DNA from: Syntrophales bacterium
GTDB taxonomy: Bacteria > Desulfobacterota > Syntrophia > Syntrophales > UBA2210
Length of the DNA stretch: 64,000 nt
Direction: 5' to 3'
NCBI GenBank assembly: GCA_023230565.1
Contig: JALNXD010000002.1
Span: forward strand, 1-64,000
Shown here one piece after another: positions 18,455-27,163 of this stretch; the first letter of the stretch is position 1; each line of letters starts with the position of its first letter. The notes below the pieces were generated by a model. The model had not been told where the DNA came from. It saw nothing but the letters and a program-made list of their open reading frames with translations, and did no database searches. The translations under genes and the position numbers were made by a program.

Positions 18455-19030
18455 TTATCGGCCCGCCAAACCAGTTTCATGAGCTACCTCACGCATCCCC
18501 ATTATCGTATCCTCGATAAGCTCTTCAATATCCACTCCCATCATCTCGGCACCTTTCTGAATGATATTCCGGTTTACCCCGGCAGCAAATGCCGGCACTT
18601 TCCATTTCTTTTTCACTGATTTGACTGTCATATCGAGTACGCTTCCCGATGGACGGACCAGGGCGTTGGCTGCCACAAGTCCTGTAAGTTCGTCTATGGC
18701 ATAAAGCGTCTTTTCCATCCGCGACTCCGGTTTTATATCTGAGCAGAGCCCCCAGCCGTGCGAAACGGCTGCACGGACATATTCCGCCGGCCAATTATGA
18801 GTCTCGAGTATTTCTTTTGTCTTTGCGCAATGCTCTTCGGGATATCTTTCATAATCAAGATCGTGGATGAGTCCGACAATCCCCCATTTCTCTTCATCTT
18901 CCCCATGCTTCCGGGCACAATAGCGCATGACACCTTCAACAGCATATGCGTGCCTGATCAATGATTCATTTTTATTATATTCCTTAAGCAGAGAAAGAGC
19001 ATCCTGCCTGGTCGGTGTTTTCTCCTCCAT
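18455..19030 (-). CDS. HD-domain phosphohydrolase-like protein
   Basis: This 191-residue soluble protein has an HD-type metal site: an early His in L-I-R-H-A-Y-A-V-E, then L-I-H-D-L-D-Y-E and A-V-S-H-G-W-G. Proteins of this small stand-alone HDIG type are widespread in anaerobes, and their substrates, perhaps nucleotides, are mostly undetermined. It starts 18 bp after the rsmB stop, so it is probably part of the same transcription unit. Confidence 0.8.
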   Translation of the reverse strand: MEEKTPTRQDALSLLKEYNKNESLIRHAYAVEGVMRYCARKHGEDEEKWGIVGLIHDLDYERYPEEHCAKTKEILETHNWPAEYVRAAVSHGWGLCSDIKPESRMEKTLYAIDELTGLVAANALVRPSGSVLDMTVKSVKKKWKVPAFAAGVNRNIIQKGAEMMGVDIEELIEDTIMGMREVAHETGLAGR

Positions 19031-19048
19031 GATTCGGCTTCCTTCTTT

Positions 19049-20407
19049 TTACCGGTTTCCGGTTTTTTTCAATATTGCCCCAAAAAATCCGTCGGCGCCA
19101 TGGCGGTGGGGCAAAGTCCTGAAAAATCCTCCTGAATCGATCGTATCAGGGCGGGGAAATTCACGTGGTGTGCAAAGAGACAGGGAAGAATCCCGGGCCA
19201 GTACACAATCTATCAATTCTTCATTTTCTTCCGGTTCCGTCGTACAGGTTGCATATACCATTGTTCCTCCACTTTTAAGATAGAGTGAACAATTTTTCAA
19301 AAGCGCTCCCTGAATTTTTGCATAGTGCATACTGTCGCCCTCATTTGCAAACCATTTTATTTCAGGTTTTCTCCTCAGTGTTCCCAGACCGGTACAGGGC
19401 GCATCTACAAGAATTCTGTCGAATCGTCCATAAAATGCGTTTCCGAAATCCTTTTCTCCGTCAGCAGCAATTCTTTCGATAATTCCTATTCCGAACCTCT
19501 GTGCAAGTTCCGCCCCCTGCGCAAGTCTGGCTGAATTCTTGTCTACGGCCAAAATGGAACCTTGATTTTTCATAAGTGCGCCTATATGGGTCGACTTGAT
19601 GCCGGATCCCGCACACATATCAAGCACTGTCTCGTCCGGCCCGGGATTGAGGAGGTATGAAACAAGCTGCGATGCTTCATCCTGGAATTGAAAAAAACCC
19701 TGAATATACAGTGGAGATTCCGCTAACGGATAGGGATGGTGATCAACCAAGACAGCATCCGGAGAAAGGGGTGACGGTCTTGGATGGAACCCTTCTTTTG
19801 ACAGCTCGCACATCAGTTTTTCCCGAGTTGTTCTCATGAGATTGGCTCGGACAGCCAGCGGGGGTATCCGGTTATTCGCCTCGCATATTTCAAGAGTCTC
19901 ATCGATACCGAAATATTCAGCCCACCGGGCGACAAGCCAGTGAGGATGTGAATGAAAAGAAGCAATGAATTCAACCGGATTTTGACAATACCCGGGATAG
20001 ACAATTTCCTTTTTCCTTCTGGCTGAATTCCTTAAAATCGCATTTACAAGGCCTTCCCTGCCGGGATACATACTTTTAGTGAATTGAACCGCTTCATTAA
20101 CGGCCGCATACCCGGGTATTTTATCCATACAGAACATCTGATAAAGCGCTACTCGCAATATATTTCGGATCCCGTCTTCCATTTTCTGAAAATTACCGCT
20201 GTAAAAATATGTGATTATGAAATCCAGGCGATTTTTCAGCCTGAGAGTACCATATACCAATTCATTGAGCAGCCTTTTATCCTCCGTTTTTTCATAGCGA
20301 ACTTTCAAAAAAACCTTGTTTATAAGAGGTTCGGCATAAAAGTGATCCCTTTCCACCATGTTCAAAATTTCTACGGCATTGCTTCGAGGATTTCTGTATT
20401 TAATCAT
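19049..20407 (-). CDS. rsmB: 16S rRNA (cytosine(967)-C(5))-methyltransferase RsmB
   Basis: The 452-residue enzyme has an N-terminal NusB-like RNA-binding domain (about 1-140) and a C-terminal SAM-dependent RNA m5C methyltransferase domain. The catalytic cysteines are in D-A-P-C-T-G-L-G (motif IV) and A-T-C-T-T-E-P-E-E-N-E (motif VI). The SAM-binding segment is V-L-D-M-C-A-G-S-G-I-K. The ATG overlaps the DUF3047 stop by 8 bp (ATGATTAA), and AAGGAAA precedes it, so translation is probably coupled. Confidence 0.95.
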   Translation of the reverse strand: MIKYRNPRSNAVEILNMVERDHFYAEPLINKVFLKVRYEKTEDKRLLNELVYGTLRLKNRLDFIITYFYSGNFQKMEDGIRNILRVALYQMFCMDKIPGYAAVNEAVQFTKSMYPGREGLVNAILRNSARRKKEIVYPGYCQNPVEFIASFHSHPHWLVARWAEYFGIDETLEICEANNRIPPLAVRANLMRTTREKLMCELSKEGFHPRPSPLSPDAVLVDHHPYPLAESPLYIQGFFQFQDEASQLVSYLLNPGPDETVLDMCAGSGIKSTHIGALMKNQGSILAVDKNSARLAQGAELAQRFGIGIIERIAADGEKDFGNAFYGRFDRILVDAPCTGLGTLRRKPEIKWFANEGDSMHYAKIQGALLKNCSLYLKSGGTMVYATCTTEPEENEELIDCVLARDSSLSLCTPREFPRPDTIDSGGFFRTLPHRHGADGFFGAILKKTGNR

Positions 20408-21191
20408 TTTCCTTTTTCATAAGCACAATGTTCCCAAAATATGCATTGACTCCCTCATTGGTATCTTCGGTATCTGAAAGGACGAGAATTCCTTTTAATC
20501 CCTCTGCATGCCCGCCGAATATGTTTTTATAATCTTCAACGAGGTTTCTTTTTTCCCATACCCATCGATCTGCCTTCTTTTCACCCGATTCGACAAACAT
20601 AATTTTGTGCCGGGAAGAACCGGGGTAGTCGATAATGGTGCCGCGGGGAAAACCGTTTCCCCAAATGTAATCAATTTTATAGCCGGCCGGCTCTTTCGGC
20701 CATAGCGAAAAACCAAAATTTTTTAAAATTCCGTCAACGAAGGATGGCGAAGTTGCCTCCTTTGCACCATAAACCGCACGCACCCTTGCGACACTGTCAT
20801 TCCTGTCTATTGTATCTTCTCTGGCCATCCCTGTTACCCGGTCAATTTTCCATCTCCATGCGAGGATCGGATATTCATAAAGATCGACCGATGGAACCGT
20901 CAAAAGCGATGAATAACTGTTAAGACTCTTCATGTGTACAATAATACTTTTCCCTTCGCGTTCAAGAAGTATTGTATTTTCCTTTTTTCCGGGTTTCGCA
21001 ACATGCTTCCATTGGGATGGCACGGTATCCTCGCCGGGCTCTTTCTTGAAACCAAGAACGATACGGTCACTTTCATTGCCGTGAGCTGCTTCGATTTGAA
21101 ATCCACATGGAAAGAGGGAAAACATCAAAAGAGCCGCCATGATGATCCCCGTGAAGAAACCCGTAACGCAATTGTCCGCACGTCCAACCAC
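20400..21191 (-). CDS. DUF3047 domain protein, exported
   Basis: The DUF3047 domain fills most of the protein (W-R-W-K-I-D-R-V-T, V-Y-G-A, Y-I-W-G-N, W-V-W-E-K-R-N-L-V-E-D-Y-K). An N-terminal hydrophobic segment indicates export. The frame is open to an ATG at 21233 that would overlap fmt by 32 bp. I prefer the GTG at 21191, because AGGAG at the fmt stop lies seven bases before it and it removes the overlap, giving 263 residues. The function of DUF3047 is unknown. The gene is locked between fmt and rsmB. Confidence 0.82.
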   Translation of the reverse strand: MVGRADNCVTGFFTGIIMAALLMFSLFPCGFQIEAAHGNESDRIVLGFKKEPGEDTVPSQWKHVAKPGKKENTILLEREGKSIIVHMKSLNSYSSLLTVPSVDLYEYPILAWRWKIDRVTGMAREDTIDRNDSVARVRAVYGAKEATSPSFVDGILKNFGFSLWPKEPAGYKIDYIWGNGFPRGTIIDYPGSSRHKIMFVESGEKKADRWVWEKRNLVEDYKNIFGGHAEGLKGILVLSDTEDTNEGVNAYFGNIVLMKKEND

Positions 21192-21201
21192 ACCGCCGCT
21201 C

Positions 21202-22143
21202 CTATTCAAGAACGTCTTCACTCGATATTGCATTCCCTCTGAGAAAATCGGCTACAGACATTCGCTTTCGGCCTTCTAGTTGTATTTCCCGCAGGTAAAC
21301 ATGGCCATCGCCTGCCATTACCTGCAAACCTGATTCAAAAAGCCGGCCTACACGCCCCGGTTCTTTTTCCCCCGAAGCTTCCTGGTCACCTGCCAGAGCT
21401 TGATATATTTTTAATTTTTTGTCTCTGAGGAATGTAAAAGCACCGGGTGAAGGGGATAGGCCCCGGATTAGATTCACTATTTCTTTGGAAGACTGCCTCC
21501 AGTCGATATGGCCCATTTCCTGCGACAATCTGGGGGCATAGGTCGCTGCCGATGAATCCTGCGATATCGGCCGGGCAATTCCGTCGACGACTTGTCCTAC
21601 TGACTTGATAAGCATGCGCGCACCTATGGCAGCCAAACGAACAGAAAGTTCACCAAAGGACTCCAAAGGGTCGATTTCCGTCTCTTCTTGAAGCAGTATA
21701 TCTCCCGAATCGACACCTTCATCCATTTTAATAATTGTGACACCTGTTTTCTTTTCTCCTCTGATGATTGCCCAGTGTATCGGGGCCGCTCCTCTTAAAT
21801 GGGGTAGAAGAGATGGATGCAGATTGATACAGCCGAGGGGAGGGGAGTTAATAATTTCAGAAGGCAGGATCTGACCGAAGGCAACAAGGACGACCATATC
21901 GGGAGCGAGCATTCTGAAAGTCTCGAGAAAAGATTCACTCCGCACACGTTCGGGTTCATACACAGGGATCCCCGCAGCTTCCGCATAAAGCTTTACCGCT
22001 GTCGGAGCTCTTTTTTTTCCGCGCCCTTTCGGTTTTTCCGGCTGGGTAACGGCACCAATAACCGGATAACCGTTCTTTACAAGCAAATCAAGGGCCGGGA
22101 TGGAAAAATCAGGGGTTCCCATAAATAAAATCTTTGGCTTCAT
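21202..22143 (-). CDS. fmt: Methionyl-tRNA formyltransferase
   Basis: Fmt formylates initiator Met-tRNA using 10-formyltetrahydrofolate. The 313-residue protein shows F-M-G-T-P-D-F-S at the start, the catalytic H-P-S-L-L-P-H-L-R-G-A-A-P-I, and M-D-E-G-V-D-S-G-D-I-L, followed by the C-terminal OB-like domain. Length is normal. The peptide deformylase gene def, a frequent neighbour, is not seen upstream. The ATG overlaps the stop of a small possible ORF by 4 bp. Confidence 0.96.
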   Translation of the reverse strand: MKPKILFMGTPDFSIPALDLLVKNGYPVIGAVTQPEKPKGRGKKRAPTAVKLYAEAAGIPVYEPERVRSESFLETFRMLAPDMVVLVAFGQILPSEIINSPPLGCINLHPSLLPHLRGAAPIHWAIIRGEKKTGVTIIKMDEGVDSGDILLQEETEIDPLESFGELSVRLAAIGARMLIKSVGQVVDGIARPISQDSSAATYAPRLSQEMGHIDWRQSSKEIVNLIRGLSPSPGAFTFLRDKKLKIYQALAGDQEASGEKEPGRVGRLFESGLQVMAGDGHVYLREIQLEGRKRMSVADFLRGNAISSEDVLE

Positions 22144-22334
22144 AGATGAAGTTCCTTTGCATACTTTAGGTTATCGTAAACGCTCTTCATGCCGGCCGAG
22201 CTGGCAGTATAACGGGAAGCAAGCGAAGCTTTCACATATGTGTCCTCCGTATATTTACATGCATGAGATTCTGACCGTGAATCATCTGTGCGAAGCGCCC
22301 GCCCCGGCTCTACCTGTGCTTTTATTCCAATCAA
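22140..22334 (-). CDS. Possible small ORF translationally coupled to fmt
   Basis: This 64-codon frame starts at a TTG preceded by AAGGAAG at six bases and ends with a TGA that overlaps the fmt ATG (ATGA). I recognise no family, signal peptide or membrane segment. The peptide is rich in Ser, Ala and charged residues. Translational coupling is the main argument for it. The TTG start and lack of recognisable homology argue against it. It lies in the 250-bp gap between the flavodoxin gene and fmt. Confidence 0.3.
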   Translation of the reverse strand: MIGIKAQVEPGRALRTDDSRSESHACKYTEDTYVKASLASRYTASSAGMKSVYDNLKYAKELHL

Positions 22335-22395
22335 CTGCTTCTTCCTTTACTGCAATGCGACCAGGCATTACAATTCAACGGCCTGAAATCAGTTA

Positions 22396-22851
22396 TCAGT
22401 AAATACCGAAAGCTACACCGGCAGCAAGGGTTTTGCCGAGTTCTTCACATTGCAGAATAATTTCCTCAGTTACCATTCCCTTGCATATTAAAGGATTATA
22501 TACTTTTTTGAACTGATACCCAAGAGCGATTCGCTCAATACTGTGTACCGCTCCAGATCCGTCATTGCCTGCACTGACAAAAACGGCATAAGGCATTCTA
22601 AGAACTTTTCCACGGGCATGAATATAGGTCCTGTCAAAAAAATCCTTGATCAGGCCCGACATATAGCCGAAATTTTCAGGTGTCCCTATGGCAAGCCCCT
22701 GACAGCCCAAAAGATCATCGATCATTGCTTCGGAAGCTATTTTCAGAACCGCTTCGATATCCTCGATGGAGGAGGCACCCCGATATACTGCCCTGGCCAT
22801 TTGTTCCGTATTGCCCGTCTGGGAAGAGTATAAGATGAGTATTTTTTTCAT
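22396..22851 (-). CDS. Flavodoxin-like protein (NADPH-dependent FMN reductase type)
   Basis: The 151-residue protein has the FMN phosphate loop S-S-Q-T-G-N-T-E-Q-M-A at residues 10-20 (from the ATG at 22851) and the second flavin loop G-T-P-E-N-F-G-Y-M-S-G, as in WrbA/flavodoxin-fold proteins. It is probably a soluble electron carrier or quinone/FMN reductase. The frame extends to a TTG at 22860, but the ATG has the better-spaced GAGGT. The intrinsic terminator for the upstream EMO gene lies between the two genes. Confidence 0.82.
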   Translation of the reverse strand: MKKILILYSSQTGNTEQMARAVYRGASSIEDIEAVLKIASEAMIDDLLGCQGLAIGTPENFGYMSGLIKDFFDRTYIHARGKVLRMPYAVFVSAGNDGSGAVHSIERIALGYQFKKVYNPLICKGMVTEEIILQCEELGKTLAAGVAFGIY

Positions 22852-22913
22852 AGTATTCAAAACCTCAAAAACCTTACCATGGCAAAAAACACAATGTATC
22901 GCTTCGTACCGGC

Positions 22914-22948
22914 ACGAAAAACCCCCGGCGCTTCTCGCACCGGGGGTT
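22914..22948 (-). terminator. Intrinsic terminator after the EMO gene
   Basis: AACCCCCGG (22920-22928) pairs with CCGGGGGTT (22940-22948), a nine-base-pair GC-rich stem. On the minus strand it is followed by a short T run. It lies 32-66 bp past the stop of the EMO gene and separates it from the flavodoxin gene. Confidence 0.85.
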
Positions 22949-22979
22949 CTTTCACCTTATTGATTTCCGGACCGGCTTC

Positions 22980-25097
22980 TTATTCGGGAGGAGTTCCGGC
23001 ATCGGTTTCTTTTTCAACAGCCATCGACTGCCAGACGATTTCCGCAATATCAAATGCTTTCATATTCTCTTCCTTTTCACGATCCTTGATGCCGTCAGAC
23101 ATCATGGTCAAGCAGAAAGGACAACCAACAGCTATCGTATCGGCTTTCACGTCTATGGCCTGATCGGTTCTCATATCATTAATCCGTTCTCCGATATCTT
23201 CTTCCATCCACATACGCGCACCACCGGCCCCGCAGCAGAATGACTTTGCGCGGTTGGATTTCATTTCCACCATACGCATACCCGGAACAGCCCCAAGCAC
23301 CTGCCTCGGCTGATTGTATATATCATTATACCTCCCGAGGAAACAGGAATCATGATATGTAAAGAGCCCTTCTACCGGCTTGGTGAGTTTGATCTTCCCT
23401 TTGGCAATCAAATCGGCAAGAATTTCCGTGTGGTGAAAGACCTCAAAATTGCCTCCGAAATGTCTATAATCCTTCTTCAATGCATTATACCCGTGGGGGC
23501 AGGTGCATACTACCTTTTTTACACCATAGCCGTTCATGGTCTCAATATTCATCTGAGCAAGCGTTTGATAAAGGTACTCATTGCCGCCTCTCATTGCCGA
23601 ATCTCCGCAGCAGCCTTCCTCTTCACCAAGAATACCAAAACTTACACCCGCTTCTTTCAGTATTTTTGCAAATGCAACAGAGACCTTTTTGCCTCGATCG
23701 TCAAAAGAGCCTGAACAACCAACGTAGAAGAGATATTCGACATCAGGATCCTCGGCCAGTGTTTTAATGCCGAGATCTTTCGCCCAGTCACCCCGCATAT
23801 GGGCACCTATGCCCCATGGATTGGAATTATTTTCCATATTCCTGTAGGTCAGCTGAAGCTCAGGCGAAAAATCCGCTTCCATGAGAACTTTATACTGTCT
23901 CATTTGTACAATTTTAGGCACATGTTCAATGAGGGCCGGGCAATGCTCCATGCAGTACATGCAATTTGTGCACGCCCAGAGCTCATGCAAATCTATTACC
24001 TCTCCCACCATGGCCTTATCGGGCTCCGGTATAGCAGCTTCCTCACCTTCCTTGGTCTTCTTCCCGGCTGCCAAAACTGAAGGCGCCCTTTCAAGCCAGT
24101 AGGTTTTTATATCCTGGATTACTTTCTTAGGTGACAGGGGTTTACCTGAAATATAGGCGGGACATCCGTCCTGGCATCGCCCGCATCTGGTGCATGCCTC
24201 GGAATCAAATATCTGCTTCCATGTAAAATCCTCAAGTTGTCCTGCGCCGAAGGACTCTGCGTTCTCGAAATCGGCTATAGGTTTCAACGTTCCCGTCGGT
24301 TCGAGATTTTTCATGTAATAATTAGCCGGGGTCGTAAAGATATGAAGCAATCTGGAAAACGGAAGATAGGCTATCAAGCCCAGAGTTATAAAACTATGGA
24401 CCCACCATGTTATTTTATGTAAAATCCTAGTTGTATCATAGCTTACACCGGCAAGTGTTTTTGAAAGAGCGTAGCCCACGAAAGACCAGTCTCCCCAGGT
24501 AAATCCATCCACATTAATATTTACATGGAGCCTTAGCGCCTCTATGATAAATCCAGTTACAATGATCGCGCCGATTCCAACCAGAACTATGGCATCGTCA
24601 GGTCTGTTATCCGGAACCCCTTTATAGCCAAGGAAATCCGGCTTGAAGATATATCTGCGCATGATGGCCATCACTATCCCTATTAAAACAGCCAAACCGA
24701 ATATCTCCATAATCAGGGAAAACCATAAATAGAAGCCGCCGTGGAAAAATGGCAGACCTATATGAAATTGAGTCGCGTCAATAGCAGCCCCAAATATAAG
24801 AACAAGAAACCCGAAAAAGATCAGTCCGTGAAATATCCCCGGATAGGCCTCCCTGAAGGTTTTAACCTGAAATAAACCATTCATTATCAGCGCTTTGAAT
24901 CGTTCGCCCGCATTATCAGTTCTATTCTCGGGAAGCCCGATGGCTTTCCACATCTGCCAGCGACGATAAATCCCATACGCAAATATTACGAGTGCGATAG
25001 CCGTAAAGAAAAAGAGAATTCCCTCGTAGGGGGCATTCCAGAATACCTCCCTTCCTTCATTTCCCACTTTAAGGACGTGTTCGCCACCGTGTGCCAT
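22980..25097 (-). CDS. EtfAB:quinone oxidoreductase (EMO), membrane FeS protein
   Basis: The 705-residue protein combines an N-terminal membrane cytochrome-b-like part (about six hydrophobic segments in residues 25-265) with two 4Fe-4S motifs (C-T-R-C-G-R-C-Q-D-G-C-P and C-T-N-C-M-Y-C-M-E-H-C-P). Two HdrB-type CCG domains follow (E-G-C-C-G-D, F-C-C-G-A-G-G). This is the architecture of the membrane-bound EtfAB:menaquinone oxidoreductases of syntrophic and metal-reducing anaerobes. Those oxidise the electron-transfer flavoprotein during acyl-CoA oxidation and reduce menaquinone. etfA and etfB lie directly upstream, which supports the call. A GGGAGG precedes the ATG. Confidence 0.88.
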   Translation of the reverse strand: MAHGGEHVLKVGNEGREVFWNAPYEGILFFFTAIALVIFAYGIYRRWQMWKAIGLPENRTDNAGERFKALIMNGLFQVKTFREAYPGIFHGLIFFGFLVLIFGAAIDATQFHIGLPFFHGGFYLWFSLIMEIFGLAVLIGIVMAIMRRYIFKPDFLGYKGVPDNRPDDAIVLVGIGAIIVTGFIIEALRLHVNINVDGFTWGDWSFVGYALSKTLAGVSYDTTRILHKITWWVHSFITLGLIAYLPFSRLLHIFTTPANYYMKNLEPTGTLKPIADFENAESFGAGQLEDFTWKQIFDSEACTRCGRCQDGCPAYISGKPLSPKKVIQDIKTYWLERAPSVLAAGKKTKEGEEAAIPEPDKAMVGEVIDLHELWACTNCMYCMEHCPALIEHVPKIVQMRQYKVLMEADFSPELQLTYRNMENNSNPWGIGAHMRGDWAKDLGIKTLAEDPDVEYLFYVGCSGSFDDRGKKVSVAFAKILKEAGVSFGILGEEEGCCGDSAMRGGNEYLYQTLAQMNIETMNGYGVKKVVCTCPHGYNALKKDYRHFGGNFEVFHHTEILADLIAKGKIKLTKPVEGLFTYHDSCFLGRYNDIYNQPRQVLGAVPGMRMVEMKSNRAKSFCCGAGGARMWMEEDIGERINDMRTDQAIDVKADTIAVGCPFCLTMMSDGIKDREKEENMKAFDIAEIVWQSMAVEKETDAGTPPE

Positions 25098-25231
25098 AAT
25101 TGCCTCCCTTCTTAGTACTCAATCCAATCGAGCTTACGATGGTCGTGATTCGCTGCATGTTATTACTGATTTAGAATGAAACGTCGCACGGCGGCCGTCC
25201 ATTCGCAACAGATCTTCAGCGTTCAATCTAT

Positions 25232-25266
25232 CAAAAAAAAAGGGGGGAACCGTATCGCTCCCCCCT
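25232..25266 (-). terminator. Intrinsic terminator between etfA and the EMO gene
   Basis: On the minus strand AGGGGGGA pairs with TCCCCCCT (25241-25248 with 25259-25266) around a ten-base loop and is followed by eight T residues (25240-25233). It lies just past the etfA stop. It should end most etfBA transcripts before the EMO gene, which would then need its own promoter in the 134 bp that remain or depend on read-through. Confidence 0.9.
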
Positions 25267-25271
25267 GATAT

Positions 25272-26246
25272 CTACAAAATCTTTTTTACTTCAGCCGTTA
25301 ATTCAGGAACTATCTTGAAAAGATCATCCACTATTCCATAATCGGCCTTCGCAAAGATGGGCGCTTCCTCATCCTTGTTAATGGCAACTATATATTTGGA
25401 AGAACTCATTCCAGCCAGATGCTGGATCGCACCGGAAATACCGCATGCCACATACAGATTTGGGGAAACAACCTTTCCGGTCTGGCCTACCTGATCGGTC
25501 TGAGGCCGCCATCCGGCATCGACGGCCGCTCTCGATGCACCCACCGCTGCGCCGAGCAGATCCGCGAGCGCTTCAAGTATCTGGTAGCCCTCGGGACCTT
25601 TCATTCCCCGGCCGCCCGAGACGATAACCATCGCTTCAGTAAGCTCTACTCTGCCACTCGCATCCTTCTGCACATCGACAATTTTTGTTTTCAGTGCTGC
25701 AGCGTCGAGGGCCGGATCAAATTTTACCACTTCTCCCGCTTTCGCACTTTCTACAACAGGAAATACATTGGGACGAAGTGATGCCATCTGAGGCGAACCA
25801 TCCACTTCAACCTCTGCAAAGGCCTTACCGGCATACATGGGCCTAAGGGCGATCAGCTTGCCTCCTTCAATCCTCAGGTCGGTGCAATCCGAGGCCATTC
25901 CGGTCGCAAGTGATCCTACCAGCCGGGAAGACAGATCTTTTCCCTCAACAGATGCGGCAAGAAGCAGTATCGCCGGGTCGTTTTCTTTTACCGCCTTGGT
26001 GACTGCCTGTACATATGCATCGGTGGTATATTTTTCAAAGGCGGGATCATCGGCCACATATACCTTGTCCACCCCGTATTTTCCAAGTTCGGCCGCGATG
26101 CCCTCGATACCGGATCCGAGCACCATTGCGCTGACTTCATCACCAAGCTCATCGGCCAGTTTTCGCGCCGCACTTGCTATCTCAAAGGAGACCTTTCGAA
26201 AGGCTCCGTCTCTCTGTTCTGCAACTATCCACACACCTTTTGCCAT
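25272..26246 (-). CDS. etfA: Electron transfer flavoprotein alpha subunit
   Basis: The 324-residue subunit carries the FAD-binding C-terminal domain, with G-A-S-R-A-A-V-D-A-G-W, Q-V-G-Q-T-G-K-V-V-S-P-N-L-Y and C-G-I-S-G-A-I-Q-H-L-A-G-M. With EtfB it accepts electrons from acyl-CoA dehydrogenases and passes them to a quinone oxidoreductase, here probably the EMO protein. GGAGGAG precedes the ATG. It follows etfB by 23 bp. No acyl-CoA dehydrogenase gene is in the window. Confidence 0.95.
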   Translation of the reverse strand: MAKGVWIVAEQRDGAFRKVSFEIASAARKLADELGDEVSAMVLGSGIEGIAAELGKYGVDKVYVADDPAFEKYTTDAYVQAVTKAVKENDPAILLLAASVEGKDLSSRLVGSLATGMASDCTDLRIEGGKLIALRPMYAGKAFAEVEVDGSPQMASLRPNVFPVVESAKAGEVVKFDPALDAAALKTKIVDVQKDASGRVELTEAMVIVSGGRGMKGPEGYQILEALADLLGAAVGASRAAVDAGWRPQTDQVGQTGKVVSPNLYVACGISGAIQHLAGMSSSKYIVAINKDEEAPIFAKADYGIVDDLFKIVPELTAEVKKIL

Positions 26247-26269
26247 TTTATCTCCTCCATTTGATTCGA

Positions 26270-27040
26270 TTAAATTACCTTGGCCTCTTCCCTCAGTAAC
26301 TTGACCAGTTGAGCGGCCTTTTCGGCAGCTTCCTCGCCGCCGACTATTTTGCCGGGGGCCCTTTCCGGAGGAGGCATCATTTTGACGATCTTCGCTTTTG
26401 CCGCAACGGAAATTCCCAAGGCAGCGGCATCTTTTACATCCACTGGTTTCTTCTTCGCTTTCATGATGCCGGGAAGAGAAGCGTACCTCGGTTCATTCAA
26501 CCCCTTTGCAGCAGTTATTACACAGGGAAGAGAAGTCTCAATCACAAGTTGGGCGCCCTCTATTGCCTTTACCGCCGTCGCTTTACCATCGGCAACCTCA
26601 AGTTTTGTAACTACCGTTACCTGGGGTATTCCCAGGAGCTCGGCAAGAATCGACCCGACTTGCCCGGCATCGTCATCAATTGCCCGCATCCCGCAAAAAA
26701 CGATATCATGAGGTATTTCCTTGATTGCCGCTGCAAGTGCGCTCGCCGTTGTGTAAGCATCAGCGCCTTCAAGCGCGGGATCATTTATATGAATACCTTT
26801 TTCCGCACCCATTGCCAGGGCAGTTCTGATCGTTTCCAAAGCCCGTGCAGGACCGACAGATACTATTGTCACATCACCGCCGTTTTTTTCCTTCAGTTTC
26901 AGCGCCTCTTCTACTCCGAACTCATCATATGGATTCATTACCCACTTGATTCCGCCTTCGTCGATGCCGGATCCGTCCGCCTTCACTTTAATCAAGGCTT
27001 CCGTGTCCGGAACCTGCTTCACACACACAACTATGTTCAC
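26270..27040 (-). CDS. etfB: Electron transfer flavoprotein beta subunit
   Basis: The 256-residue subunit has the family opening V-V-C-V-K-Q-V-P-D-T and the segment C-G-M-R-A-I-D-D-D-A-G-Q-V. The latter binds AMP or a second FAD at the alpha-beta interface. It starts at GTG with AGGAGGT upstream. Whether this pair is a simple electron carrier or a bifurcating type cannot be told from the sequence alone. The neighbouring EMO gene favours the quinone-linked carrier. Confidence 0.94.
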   Translation of the reverse strand: MNIVVCVKQVPDTEALIKVKADGSGIDEGGIKWVMNPYDEFGVEEALKLKEKNGGDVTIVSVGPARALETIRTALAMGAEKGIHINDPALEGADAYTTASALAAAIKEIPHDIVFCGMRAIDDDAGQVGSILAELLGIPQVTVVTKLEVADGKATAVKAIEGAQLVIETSLPCVITAAKGLNEPRYASLPGIMKAKKKPVDVKDAAALGISVAAKAKIVKMMPPPERAPGKIVGGEEAAEKAAQLVKLLREEAKVI

Positions 27041-27163
27041 AATGACCTCCTTTCACCGACAAATGCCGGCACGGGTCCACCCCATGCCGGACTTTTGCCG
27101 CGATATAAGTATGTTACACGTTTAGGCCTGACGTCCTTATATGAGAAAAGAACGCCCTTTCAA

